IMG/VR virus record: IMGVR_UViG_3300029309_000222
Span: 1-30,382 of that record
DNA length: 30,382 nt
Source of the DNA: a virus
Direction: 5' to 3' (one strand)
Shown here: one piece after another, positions 21,469-27,168 of the stretch
How positions within the stretch are numbered: the stretch's first letter is position 1
How the letters are laid out: each line of letters starts with the position of its first letter
Translations under genes and position numbers: made by a program
Notes under the pieces: generated by a model
Databases searched by the model: none
What the model was told of the DNA's origin: nothing
Seen by the model: only the letters and a program-made list of their open reading frames with translations

Positions 21469-22223
21469 TATTTTTTCCTTATAAGTTGATTATATTTTCT
21501 TAGTTGCTCATTAAAAAGTAGTTCTGATTTATGACAACTTAATAAACCAAGAAAAGCTTTTAAATGTTCTTTTTTGTATAAGATGTGTCTAGCTTCAAAA
21601 TCACCATTATCTTTAGGCAATCTTACAATATACATCTTATTTATTTTTTTACCTGTTTGTTCTTCATAAGCTAATTTATATCCATGAACTTGATGCACCA
21701 TGTTTATAAATATACCCTTACTTGTTTTTATATCAATCAACCAAAGATTTCCTTTAGGGTCTATTGCAACTAAATCTAAAGTTCCACAATATCCTCTTTC
21801 TGAATATAAAATCTTTTCTGACTCAGCTAATTTAAGTTTATGTTTTTTCCAAAACTTTTTAAATTTATCAAAACAAGCTTTGACAACAGGGTCACTAGGT
21901 TCTGTAAATTTTTCACTTTTGAGCCACATTTCACAAAATTTATGAACCATTGAACCAATATTTAAAATACTATCACCTTGTTTTTTTGCATTAGTTTTTG
22001 CATTTAAGATAATAGTTTCTATTTTATCTATTGGAATACCATGTCTTTCCATTTCTTTTTTTATAGCATTTACTTGATTTGCAATCTTCCAATTTTCTAA
22101 CATTGGACTTGCTAATTTTCCAAGTATTGTACTCATACCAACTACATAATTATTGTTATGAATATAAACATGCTTTTCTGCATTGAACTCAACTTGATGT
22201 CCATGTTCAGTAACTATTTGCAT
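21468..22223 (-). CDS. RecB/Cas4-like exonuclease (PD-(D/E)XK)
   Basis: 251 residues from ATG 22223. I prefer this to ATG 22229 because the AGAGAGAGG site is 7 nt away rather than touching. Motifs in order: His94 (GSMVHKFCE), Asp150 (GYCGTLDLVA), Asp164 and Lys166 (LIDIKTSKG), and Gln178/Tyr182 (QVHGYKLAY), the H...GxxD...D-x-K...QxxxY signature of RecB-family and Cas4-like nucleases. Such phage enzymes resect DNA ends to start recombination with an SSB or annealing partner, which fits the neighbour at 20789. No Fe-S cysteine cluster is seen, unlike true Cas4. Confidence 0.86.
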   Translation of the reverse strand: MQIVTEHGHQVEFNAEKHVYIHNNNYVVGMSTILGKLASPMLENWKIANQVNAIKKEMERHGIPIDKIETIILNAKTNAKKQGDSILNIGSMVHKFCEMWLKSEKFTEPSDPVVKACFDKFKKFWKKHKLKLAESEKILYSERGYCGTLDLVAIDPKGNLWLIDIKTSKGIFINMVHQVHGYKLAYEEQTGKKINKMYIVRLPKDNGDFEARHILYKKEHLKAFLGLLSCHKSELLFNEQLRKYNQLIRKK

Positions 22224-22566
22224 ATCCATTCCTCTCTCTCTTTAAAAATTTATAATTGTTTTCAATAAGTGGTTTTACAAAGTAATCAGCATCACATTCA
22301 AACAATTCGCAAAGCTTTAACTCATTCCATTTTGGACAAGCATTTGCACCTTTTTCATATTTTTGTATTTGTTGAAATGTAACATTAACTGCTTTTGCAA
22401 CTCTAGTCTGTGTATATCCTCTCATAAGTCTAATCTTCTTTAGCTGACAGCCATACACTTTTCTAAAGACTTTTTCGTTTTGTTCGTCTGATATTCCGAA
22501 CTGATTTAGATAAGATGGTATGATACCATTGATCTCTTGTATCTTATCTTCATTTTTTATTATCAT
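22207..22566 (-). CDS. XRE-family transcriptional regulator
   Basis: 119 residues. A helix-turn-helix domain spans about 41-98 with the XRE pattern LKKIRLMRGYTQTRVAKAVN, then VTFQQIQKYEKGANACPKWNELKLCEL and an ECDADYF end. The N-terminal 40 residues are extra and may dimerise. It is encoded inside the leftward block, a typical place for a cI-like or early regulator acting on the divergent region 23869-24167. It overlaps the nuclease gene by 17 nt, and its start lies in the previous gene. No integrase accompanies it. Confidence 0.85.
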   Translation of the reverse strand: MIIKNEDKIQEINGIIPSYLNQFGISDEQNEKVFRKVYGCQLKKIRLMRGYTQTRVAKAVNVTFQQIQKYEKGANACPKWNELKLCELFECDADYFVKPLIENNYKFLKRERNGYANSY

Positions 22567-22753
22567 AAAATGACCATTCCTTTTTCTCTCTATCGCTTAA
22601 TCTATTAAATTGATCTTTCCAACAAGTACGACAGAGTAATGACTCATTGAAAAGAGTTTTACCAGAAAACCAAGCTAATTTATCTGCATCATCTATAAAA
22701 CATCTTGCACATTGAAAGCTTAGTTTGATAATTTTTGCTGTGGGTTTTGTCAT
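22550..22753 (-). CDS. Small zinc-ribbon-like protein
   Basis: 67 residues with two CxxC pairs, QCARC near residue 15 and CRTC near 41, spaced as in zinc ribbons. A helical tail follows (KDQFNRLSDREKKEWSFYDN). It may bind DNA, RNA or a host protein such as RNA polymerase. AGGAG sits 5 nt before the ATG within an AGGAGAGAGA leader. Its stop region overlaps the XRE start by 17 nt, linking the two. Confidence 0.66.
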   Translation of the reverse strand: MTKPTAKIIKLSFQCARCFIDDADKLAWFSGKTLFNESLLCRTCWKDQFNRLSDREKKEWSFYDNKK

Positions 22754-22761
22754 TCTCTCTC

Positions 22762-23070
22762 CTAATCTAATATCGAATGTCCACGATTTTTAAGACATTC
22801 TCTATTTATTTTTTTTGATTTTAATTCATCAGCTTTGACAAAGCCAACAGTTCCTAATTCTACATATTTAGCAAAAGCAAACCTTGTGTAATCAAACACT
22901 AAATTTACATTTTCTTTTACCAATTCTTCACATAGAATTTGATCGTTAGTCAAATCTTCTGCTCTTGAATAGTCGAAAGTACCTGAACGACCTTTAGTAT
23001 CAACAACCATTTTAGGAACACAAGCTTGTAAAAGACATACAAGTAGGGCTAAAAAAAGTATCTTTTTCAT
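22762..23070 (-). CDS. Small lipoprotein
   Basis: 102 residues. A classic lipoprotein signal peptide: MKKILFLALLVCLLQAC with lipobox LLQAC, so the mature protein would start at Cys17. The body has VDTKGRSGTFDYSRAEDLTN near the N-terminus, one internal Cys in DQILCEEL, one in NRECLKNRGHSILD, and Tyr/Phe-rich helices. I associate the K-GRSGTF and NRGHS ends with small marine bacterial and phage lipoproteins (memory). Located beside a phage regulator, a role in superinfection exclusion or envelope modification is plausible but unproven. Confidence 0.77.
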   Translation of the reverse strand: MKKILFLALLVCLLQACVPKMVVDTKGRSGTFDYSRAEDLTNDQILCEELVKENVNLVFDYTRFAFAKYVELGTVGFVKADELKSKKINRECLKNRGHSILD

Positions 23071-23094
23071 ATCTATTTATCCTCTCTCTACAGA

Positions 23095-23370
23095 CTATTT
23101 GGGTGATACTTTATCTGATGTATCTTCCAAGCCATCTGTTTTTTTCTTTTCCGTAGCTTTTTCATCTTTTCCAACAAATCTTTTTCTTGAATTAAAGCTT
23201 TGTCGTACTTTGATTGAAGCTTTGGGAGTGCCTTTAACATTAGCTTTCTCCTTTTTTATTATAGTTACTACTTCATCTAAAGTAGTATTTGGGTAAAACT
23301 CACCCAAATTCTTTTGCATATCTTGTAACAAATCAAAGTTTTTGTTTCTAGTTTTTATTTTAATAATCAT
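23095..23370 (-). CDS. Small basic protein of unknown function
   Basis: 91 residues. A short alpha/beta start (MIIKIKTRNKNFDLLQDMQKN, then FYPNTTLDEVVTIIKKEK) is followed by a disordered Lys-rich tail containing KASIKVRQSFNSRKRFVGKD. No family recognised. The ribosome site AAGGAAAGAG lies upstream of ATG 23370. It is followed by a 24-nt gap before the lipoprotein start. Confidence 0.6.
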   Translation of the reverse strand: MIIKIKTRNKNFDLLQDMQKNLGEFYPNTTLDEVVTIIKKEKANVKGTPKASIKVRQSFNSRKRFVGKDEKATEKKKTDGLEDTSDKVSPK

Positions 23371-23383
23371 GCATGCTCTTTCC

Positions 23384-23602
23384 TTATCTGTTATATTTAC
23401 TTTTTAATGCATTTAAAACATCAGATAACTTTTCTGGTCTAGCATTTAAAATATTCTCTAAATCCCAAGCTAATTCCATTTGAACAGCAAAATCTATATC
23501 TGATCTTGATGTTTTTCTTCCACCCCTCATTTTATCTTTTTCTCTTATTTCTTTTATATTTTCGTGAAAAACATCTAGTTGAATATTATGTGCAGTTATC
23601 AT
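23384..23602 (-). CDS. Small helical protein of unknown function
   Basis: 72 residues, mostly helical and rich in Asp/Glu/Arg: VFHENIKEIREKDKM, SRSDIDFAVQMELAWDLENI, EKLSDVLNALKSKYNR. Its AGAGAGAG leader (plus strand CTCTCTCT at 23607-23614) is one of the repeated GAGAGAG-type sites. It overlaps the stop of the first leftward gene by 1 nt. Function unknown. Confidence 0.62.
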   Translation of the reverse strand: MITAHNIQLDVFHENIKEIREKDKMRGGRKTSRSDIDFAVQMELAWDLENILNARPEKLSDVLNALKSKYNR

Positions 23603-23868
23603 TATGCTCTCTCTTTTTTTTTAATATCAGCTAATCTATTGTTATACATTCTTACACCAAGTTCGTCTTGCTTTGAAAGGTCTGCAAAATGTAAATGATT
23701 AAACTCAACATTTACTAAACCTGATCTAGCAAAACTCATAACTTTGGCATACTTGTTTCCAATTTTAGCAATTACCCCAAAAGTACCACTTACATATTGA
23801 GGGTACTCACTCCATTGGTCTCGGTCAATTTGTATAAAATCTCCGACGTTAAAATTTTCTTTTTTCAT
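23602..23868 (-). CDS. First leftward gene; small KOW/SH3-like protein
   Basis: 88 residues from ATG 23868, chosen over ATG 23895 because GGAGAGAG (complement of 23873-23880) is well placed before it. Text: FNVGDFIQIDRDQWSEYPQY, GTFGVIAKIGNKYAKVMSF, VNVEFNHLHFADL. This is a five-strand barrel-like pattern similar to KOW/SH3 or small RNA/DNA-binding folds, then a basic helix. As the first gene of the leftward unit it may be an early control factor. Its leader can pair fully with the terminator loop at 24129-24138. Confidence 0.63.
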   Translation of the reverse strand: MKKENFNVGDFIQIDRDQWSEYPQYVSGTFGVIAKIGNKYAKVMSFARSGLVNVEFNHLHFADLSKQDELGVRMYNNRLADIKKKERA

Positions 23869-23914
23869 TATACTCTCTCCTTTTTTATTTTTCATACTAA
23901 AAATGTATATTATT

Positions 23915-23979
23915 GAGTTGTATTATCAAGCATTAATTTACCGCATAAAACCTAGCTTTTTTAACATCACATACAACTC
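23915..23979. repeat. Inverted repeat GAGTTGTAT / ATACAACTC
   Basis: GAGTTGTAT (23915-23923) is the exact reverse complement of ATACAACTC (23971-23979), 47 nt apart. In an AT-rich control region beside an XRE regulator this is a candidate operator pair. A 9-bp match could occur by chance, so support is modest. Confidence 0.45.
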
Positions 23980-24003
23980 TAGCTATTAATTTGCATCATA
24001 AAA
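23932..24003 (+). repeat. Two direct repeats ATTAATTT-N5-ATAAAA
   Basis: 23932-23950 and 23985-24003 share ATTAATTT, a 5-nt spacer, then ATAAAA (14 of 19 positions fixed). Their starts are 53 bp apart, close to five helical turns, so the same face of DNA is presented. They may be operator half-sites or origin-like repeats. Confidence 0.5.
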
Positions 24004-24019
24004 GCAAATCAGTTACAAA
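23991..24019 (+). promoter_or_regulatory. Possible sigma70-type rightward promoter
   Basis: TTGCAT (23991-23996) and TACAAA (24014-24019) are separated by 17 nt, a usable but weak sigma70 pair. Initiation about 7 nt downstream would start RNA near 24026, precisely where the structured element begins. This is a prediction from pattern only. Confidence 0.33.
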
Positions 24020-24087
24020 TCAAAATAAGATATGAAAAAATTTAATATTTATGTTAAGAGAGATTATTGCTCCCGAAGCAATATAAG

Positions 24088-24101
24088 TATAAATTCATAT
24101 C
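24088..24101 (+). promoter_or_regulatory. 14-bp element TATAAATTCATATC, copy 2
   Basis: Identical to 19974-19987 on the same strand. Its 3' part forms the right arm of the outer stem (TTCATATCTTA), and the left arm (24026-24036) is an inverted partial copy (GATATGAA). So three related TTCATATC units occur in likely control positions. Confidence 0.42.
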
Positions 24102-24118
24102 TTACTTAGGTTAATTAA

Positions 24119-24153
24119 GGTAGCGGACTACTCTCTCTGTCCGCTATCTTTTT
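24119..24153 (+). terminator. Rho-independent terminator with CUCUCUCU loop
   Basis: GGTAGCGGAC (24119-24128) pairs with GTCCGCTATC (24139-24148) over 10 bp with one G-T wobble, followed by TTTTT (24149-24153). The loop is TACTCTCTCT. The GC content of the stem stands out from the flanking AT-rich DNA. It lies just 14 nt before the ATG at 24168, so it would act as an attenuator for rightward transcription or as the end of a small RNA. Confidence 0.8.
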
Positions 24154-24162
24154 AGAGAGAGG
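24154..24162 (+). promoter_or_regulatory. AGAGAGAGG ribosome-binding site, complementary to terminator loop
   Basis: AGAGAGAGG sits 5 nt before ATG 24168, a usable purine-rich ribosome site. Its first 8 bases are the exact complement of the loop CTCTCTCT (24131-24138), so in read-through RNA the loop could mask the site as a pseudoknot. Similar GAGAGAG leaders precede genes starting at 22223, 22753, 23070, 23602, 23868 and 24696. Confidence 0.66.
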
Positions 24163-24167
24163 AAAAT

Positions 24168-24467
24168 ATGAAACAATTAGAGTTGGAGTACCCAGCACAT
24201 AATTATACTGAAACAAGCAAGTCAGCTTACAAAAAACAAAAACCAAAATTAAAAACTAAAAGAGAAAAGGTTTTGGAATTTGTAAAATCGCAATCATCAA
24301 CTAATTATCAAATTGCAGATGAATTAGAGATGCCATTATCTAGTGTATGTGCTAGAGTTCGAGAGTTACAGCTTTTAGAACTTATTGAAGATAGTGGACA
24401 TAGACGAGAAACACCTTATGGAAAAACAGCGATAGTATGGCAAACAAAAAAGAACGAGAATACATGA
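24168..24467 (+). CDS. Winged-helix DNA-binding protein
   Basis: 99 residues. A basic linker (about 15-40) leads to KREKVLEFVKSQSSTNYQIA, then LEMPLSSVCARVRELQLLELIEDSGHR and GKTAIVWQ. This is the helix-turn-helix plus wing layout of small MarR/ArsR-like or phage DNA-binding proteins: tri-helical core, recognition helix SSVCARVREL, beta wing ending in VWQ. As the first rightward gene it may regulate early or replication genes. Expression probably depends on the attenuator just upstream. No acid or drug-binding domain is present. Confidence 0.75.
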   Translation: MKQLELEYPAHNYTETSKSAYKKQKPKLKTKREKVLEFVKSQSSTNYQIADELEMPLSSVCARVRELQLLELIEDSGHRRETPYGKTAIVWQTKKNENT

Positions 24468-24706
24468 GTAAGGTTGCAAGTCTTGGCTGTTGGATTTGTG
24501 AAGCACCAGCTAATGTTCATCACATAAGACCAAAAGGTTTAGGTATGGGTAGAAGATCATCTCATTATGATACAATTCCATTGTGTTACTTTCATCATCA
24601 AGGTCAGGGTGGAATACATCATAATAAAAAAATCTTTGAACAAAAGTATGGTACTGAATTAGAAATATTAGCCAAAGTAAAAGAGAGGATAAAAAATGAG
24701 TCGTAA
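24437..24706 (+). CDS. Ref-like HNH nuclease
   Basis: 89 residues. After KKEREYMSKVASLGC come WICEAPANVHHIRPKGLGMG, SSHYDTIPLCYFHHQGQG, and GIHHNKKIFEQKYGTE. The C-x-x-C pair, HHIR, a PLC-x-x-HHQG block and IHH match the compact zinc/HNH fold of Ref-type RecA-dependent nucleases and DUF968-like phage proteins. I kept ATG 24437 because the KKEREYM segment precedes the Cys pair in that family; ATG 24464 is an alternative. Likely roles are recombination or replication-fork processing. Confidence 0.77.
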   Translation: MANKKEREYMSKVASLGCWICEAPANVHHIRPKGLGMGRRSSHYDTIPLCYFHHQGQGGIHHNKKIFEQKYGTELEILAKVKERIKNES

Positions 24707-25268
24707 GTCAGGTTATTTTATTTGTTACAGGAATATATGGCAACACCCTGTATTCAAAAATTTATTACAGGCTAGTTGCTGGATATATATGATTAGTTCT
24801 GCAAGTCATCAGGATAAAGATTTGAGATTTTTAGAAAACAAAATTTTCATTAGACGAGGTGAATTAATAATGCCGCTAAGAGTTACTGCTAAAAGATTTG
24901 GTATGTCATATTCTGAAATGAGAACTTTTATACTAAGGCTTGTGCATAGGAAGATGATAACTACTAGAACCGCCCAGTTACAGCCCACAAGCAACCACAA
25001 GAACAGAAAAGTAACTATAATAAATGTTATAAATTACGATAAATTTCAGTATGTTGATAAAGAACAACCACTTACAGACCGCATATCGCAACAAGTACTA
25101 AATAACAATACTAATACACATACTAATATAGGGTCTTGCAAAGATAACATTGTTAATAGTGAATATAAAATCGTGTCTGAGTGGGGTCAGTATAATATAA
25201 TTATGAAAGATGGCAAAAAATATAAAAAGCACAAATGGAAGAATGAGCCAATAACAGAATATTTATAA
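24696..25268 (+). CDS. Replication initiator-like protein
   Basis: 190 residues. The N-terminal part (about 1-115) reads GYFICYRNIWQHPVFKN, then ENKIFIRRGELIMPLRVTAK and YSEMRTFILRLVHRKMITTR: a winged-helix domain of the type found in phage replisome organisers and DnaD-like or O-like initiators. The middle is polar and Asn-rich; the C-terminus is basic. It sits between the HNH nuclease and the methyltransferase, usual early genes. No helicase motor is present, so it would load host machinery. AGAGAGG is 7 nt before the ATG. Confidence 0.7.
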   Translation: MSRKSGYFICYRNIWQHPVFKNLLQASCWIYMISSASHQDKDLRFLENKIFIRRGELIMPLRVTAKRFGMSYSEMRTFILRLVHRKMITTRTAQLQPTSNHKNRKVTIINVINYDKFQYVDKEQPLTDRISQQVLNNNTNTHTNIGSCKDNIVNSEYKIVSEWGQYNIIMKDGKKYKKHKWKNEPITEYL

Positions 25269-25399
25269 TGAAAATACTGCGGTTATTTAAGTATGTCAGA
25301 AAAAGATTGATTAAACTGTCACTTGAAAATAAAATGCTTAAAGTTCAGCTTGAATATTATAGGGCTGTTGTAGAATCTATAGAAAAACGAAAGCATTAA
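25268..25399 (+). CDS. 43-residue basic helical protein
   Basis: The ORF starts at ATG 25268, sharing the A of the upstream stop, and ends TAA 25397-25399, just before the next ATG (25400). Text: MKILRLFKYVRKRLIKLSLE, then KMLKVQLEYYRAVVESIEKR. It has a basic amphipathic start and a coiled-coil-like end. The tight fit between neighbours supports translation. Function unknown. Confidence 0.55.
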   Translation: MKILRLFKYVRKRLIKLSLENKMLKVQLEYYRAVVESIEKRKH

Positions 25400-25678
25400 A
25401 TGGTCAGAAAAAAGTCAAAATACAGACATATTTCAATAGGTAAGAAAAAATATTTCTTTTATGAAATCTCATGGATTGACCCATGTGGAGATTCTGGCCA
25501 TGCTTATGAAAAAGAATTTCTTGCTATGAAACCAGCCATGATGACAACTAATGCTTATGTGTTCAAAAAAGATAAAAAGTATTTATGGACATTTGCTAGT
25601 TATGATGAAGAAACTTTTAGTGATCGTAATGTTTTTCCTATTGGTTGCATAAAAGAACTTAAAAAGATAGAAATTTGA
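25400..25678 (+). CDS. Conserved-looking small protein of unknown function
   Basis: 92 residues, beta-rich: YRHISIGKKKYFFYEISWID, then DSGHAYEKEFLAMKPAM, and VFKKDKKYLWTFASYDEETF followed by FSDRNVFPIGCIKEL. The D-SGHA followed by aromatic strands and FSDRN-x-x-P-x-GCI looks like a real, conserved domain that I have seen in marine phages without a function (memory). It overlaps the methyltransferase TTG start by 4 nt. Confidence 0.63.
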   Translation: MVRKKSKYRHISIGKKKYFFYEISWIDPCGDSGHAYEKEFLAMKPAMMTTNAYVFKKDKKYLWTFASYDEETFSDRNVFPIGCIKELKKIEI

Positions 25679-26214
25679 TACCTTTACCAAAAAAAAAATA
25701 TAATATTATTTATGCAGACCCAGCTTGGCATTTTAAAACCTATTCTAATAAAGGTGAGAAACGATCTGCTATACAGCATTATAACTGTCTTAATATTAAT
25801 GATATTTATAATATTCCTGTTGCTACAATTAGCGATACTAACTGCATCTTATTTATATGGATTATCGACTCAATGTTGCCAGAAGCTTTGGAAACTATTA
25901 AAAGATGGGGTTTTAAATATAAAACAGTAGCTTTTACTTGGGTCAAACAAAATAAAAAATCAGATGGCTATTTTACAGGCATGGGATATTGGACAAGATG
26001 TAACCCTGAACAATGTTTGTTAGCAACTAAAGGTAATCCAAAAAGACTCTCAAAAGCTGTAAAACAATTAATTATTAGTAAAAGACAAGAACATAGTAAA
26101 AAACCAGATGATATAAGAAATAGAATTGTAGAACTTTGTGGTGATCTTCCAAGAATAGAATTGTTTGCAAGACAAAAAGTAAAAGGTTGGGATTATTGGG
26201 GAGATCAGGTATAA
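25675..26214 (+). CDS. MT-A70 family DNA adenine-N6 methyltransferase
   Basis: 179 residues. YNIIYADPAWHFKTYSNKGE carries the catalytic DPAW (15-18, a DPPW variant of MT-A70), followed by HYNCLNINDIYNIPV, NCILFIWIIDSMLPE, a FTWVKQNKK stretch and GYWTRCNPEQCLLATKG. It ends LPRIELFARQKVKGWDYWGDQ, the usual family close. The start is TTG 25675 (TTGA overlap); there is no earlier ATG. An A10 run (25689-25698) lies in the first nine codons. It probably methylates phage DNA against host restriction or for regulation. Confidence 0.87.
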   Translation: MIPLPKKKYNIIYADPAWHFKTYSNKGEKRSAIQHYNCLNINDIYNIPVATISDTNCILFIWIIDSMLPEALETIKRWGFKYKTVAFTWVKQNKKSDGYFTGMGYWTRCNPEQCLLATKGNPKRLSKAVKQLIISKRQEHSKKPDDIRNRIVELCGDLPRIELFARQKVKGWDYWGDQV

Positions 26215-26223
26215 GAATCGATT

Positions 26224-26610
26224 ATGAAAAGCGACATAAACAAGGCAGAAAAGAAGAAACAATTAGGCAGACCACATAAAGCTATTGATGAAAAAATACT
26301 CGCTAATCTAAGCCAAATTGGTTGTACTCAGGAAGAATTGGGAAGTATCTTAGGTGTATCAGCAAGAACATTACAGCGAAGATTTGCCGAAATTATTGAG
26401 GTTAATAAAAACAAAGGCAAAGCTAGTTTAAGAAAAAGAATGTACGAAAAAGCTATGAAAGGTAACGATAAGCTTTTGATTTGGCTTTCAAAACAATACC
26501 TACAAATGTCAGATAGAATACACAACACCAACACTACAGAACCTTTACCATTAATTATAGAAGCTAAAGCTGAAGAAGTAAAAGATTTGAATGGCAAAAA
26601 AAAAGGGTAA
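26224..26610 (+). CDS. Small terminase (TerS) candidate
   Basis: 128 residues. GRPHKAIDEKILANLSQIGC, then TQEELGSILGVSARTLQRRF form a DNA-binding HTH; SLRKRMYEKAMKGNDKLLIW and LSKQYLQMSDRI follow. The GRP-K start, HTH and SLR-x-x-M-x-x-KA-x-x-GN-x-x-x-x-IWL-x-KQ pattern matches small terminase-like HTH proteins of tailed phages, which recognise cos or pac and load TerL. TerL is 1.9 kb downstream, with nine small ORFs between. The C-terminal tail would contact TerL. Confidence 0.7.
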   Translation: MKSDINKAEKKKQLGRPHKAIDEKILANLSQIGCTQEELGSILGVSARTLQRRFAEIIEVNKNKGKASLRKRMYEKAMKGNDKLLIWLSKQYLQMSDRIHNTNTTEPLPLIIEAKAEEVKDLNGKKKG

Positions 26611-26740
26611 TCTTTATGGTAAAGTCATAGAATATACTCGTACAGAGAATGGTACATCTATTGGTAGACGACCTAAATTTAGTTCAATGAATCGCAATAA
26701 ACGCAGATCGTATAAAAAATATCGAGGACAAGGTAAATGA
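26591..26740 (+). CDS. 49-residue basic protein
   Basis: ATG 26591 to TGA 26738-26740, overlapping the TerS end by 20 nt and the next start by 4 nt (ATGA). Text: KVIEYTRTENGTSIGRRPKF, then SMNRNKRRSYKKYRGQG. The TENGTSIGRRP and KRRSYKKYRGQG pieces are familiar from short marine phage ORFs (memory). It is strongly basic, so probably binds nucleic acid or the terminase complex. Function unproven. Confidence 0.62.
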   Translation: MAKKKGNLYGKVIEYTRTENGTSIGRRPKFSSMNRNKRRSYKKYRGQGK

Positions 26741-26940
26741 AAAGATCAAACTTCTATCCTAATGGTGAGTTTATACCCTACCAAATGCCTCAGGATTTTA
26801 GACCATCACAAGGTAGAGGGTCATGCGGAAACTGCGGAATGTTTTCTGAAAGAAGAATGTTTTGCGGTGTATTCAGGACTCAGGGAGTCAAAGATACTTA
26901 TGTCTGCAACAAATGGCGACCAAGACATTTTAGAAGATAA
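26737..26940 (+). CDS. Small Cys-rich protein (zinc or Fe-S candidate)
   Basis: 67 residues with four Cys: SCGNCGMFSERRMFCGVF, then DTYVCNKWRPR, giving C-x2-C, C, C. The pattern suits a zinc knuckle or a small Fe-S site. The N-terminus (FYPNGEFIPYQMPQDFRPS) is polar and aromatic. Starts on ATGA overlap with the previous ORF; its last base is the first of the next ATG. Function unknown. Confidence 0.63.
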   Translation: MKRSNFYPNGEFIPYQMPQDFRPSQGRGSCGNCGMFSERRMFCGVFRTQGVKDTYVCNKWRPRHFRR

Positions 26941-27149
26941 TGGAACTTATAATTTTAAATGATGGTGTTTATTCATTAATAGAAGTAACAAAAGAAATGC
27001 TAGATCATATAAAGATTTTAGCAGATGTAGATTGTTTTTCTTTATGCGATATTATTAGATTAGAATTTACAGAATATTTAGACTATCCAATAAATCTACA
27101 TCAAATGAAAGATGGTTCAGGTTATTTTTTTGGGTGTATTTGTAGATGA
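26940..27149 (+). CDS. Small protein of unknown function
   Basis: 69 residues: MELIILNDGVYSLIEVTKEM, then LADVDCFSLCDIIRLEFTEY and a YFFGCICR end. It looks like a small alpha/beta domain with four Cys. One-nucleotide overlap with the previous gene. No family recognised. Confidence 0.55.
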   Translation: MELIILNDGVYSLIEVTKEMLDHIKILADVDCFSLCDIIRLEFTEYLDYPINLHQMKDGSGYFFGCICR

Positions 27150-27168
27150 TAAGTGATAATAAAAAACC

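Larger units (their letters stand above)
24026..24153 (+). ncRNA. Candidate structured leader or small RNA ending in a terminator
   Basis: TAAGATATGAA (24026-24036) pairs with TTCATATCTTA (24094-24104), an exact 11-bp outer stem. Inside, ATTGCT (24066-24071) pairs with AGCAAT (24077-24082) around CCCGA. An AGAGAGA segment (24057-24063) lies between them. After 14 nt comes a strong terminator hairpin with a CU-rich loop. There is no ORF. Together this looks like a roughly 130-nt terminated RNA, or a 5' leader with attenuation for the gene at 24168. The stems could instead be DNA operators. Confidence 0.42.
23869..24167. promoter_or_regulatory. Divergent control region
   Basis: About 300 bp with no gene, between the divergent units. 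It holds the leader of the first leftward gene (GGAGAGAGTA, plus-strand 23871-23880), an inverted pair GAGTTGTAT/ATACAACTC, two ATTAATTT-N5-ATAAAA direct repeats, a possible rightward promoter near 23991-24019, a structured element (24026-24104) and a terminator (24119-24153). The leftward promoter is not clear-cut; GATAAT or TATACA on the minus strand (within about 23905-23930) are -10 candidates with weak -35 boxes. Confidence 0.78.

Noticed and set aside
21468-22223. Cas4 component of a CRISPR system.
   Set aside because: It has the RecB-type nuclease motifs but no C-terminal Cys cluster, and no cas genes or array nearby.
23991-24019. Strong sigma70 promoter.
   Set aside because: Only a weak match to both boxes; kept at low confidence as a prediction and not used as proof of a transcript.
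24065-24083. Hairpin ATTGC-TCCCGAA-GCAAT looks like a tRNA anticodon arm (7-nt loop).
   Set aside because: Loop position 33 is C rather than T, and no D arm, T arm or acceptor stem can be drawn around it. No tRNA gene was found in the window by eye.
26762-26962. 66-aa plus-strand ORF overlapping the Cys-rich small gene.
   Set aside because: It is out of frame with two tightly coupled genes (26737 and 26940) and has no start signal.
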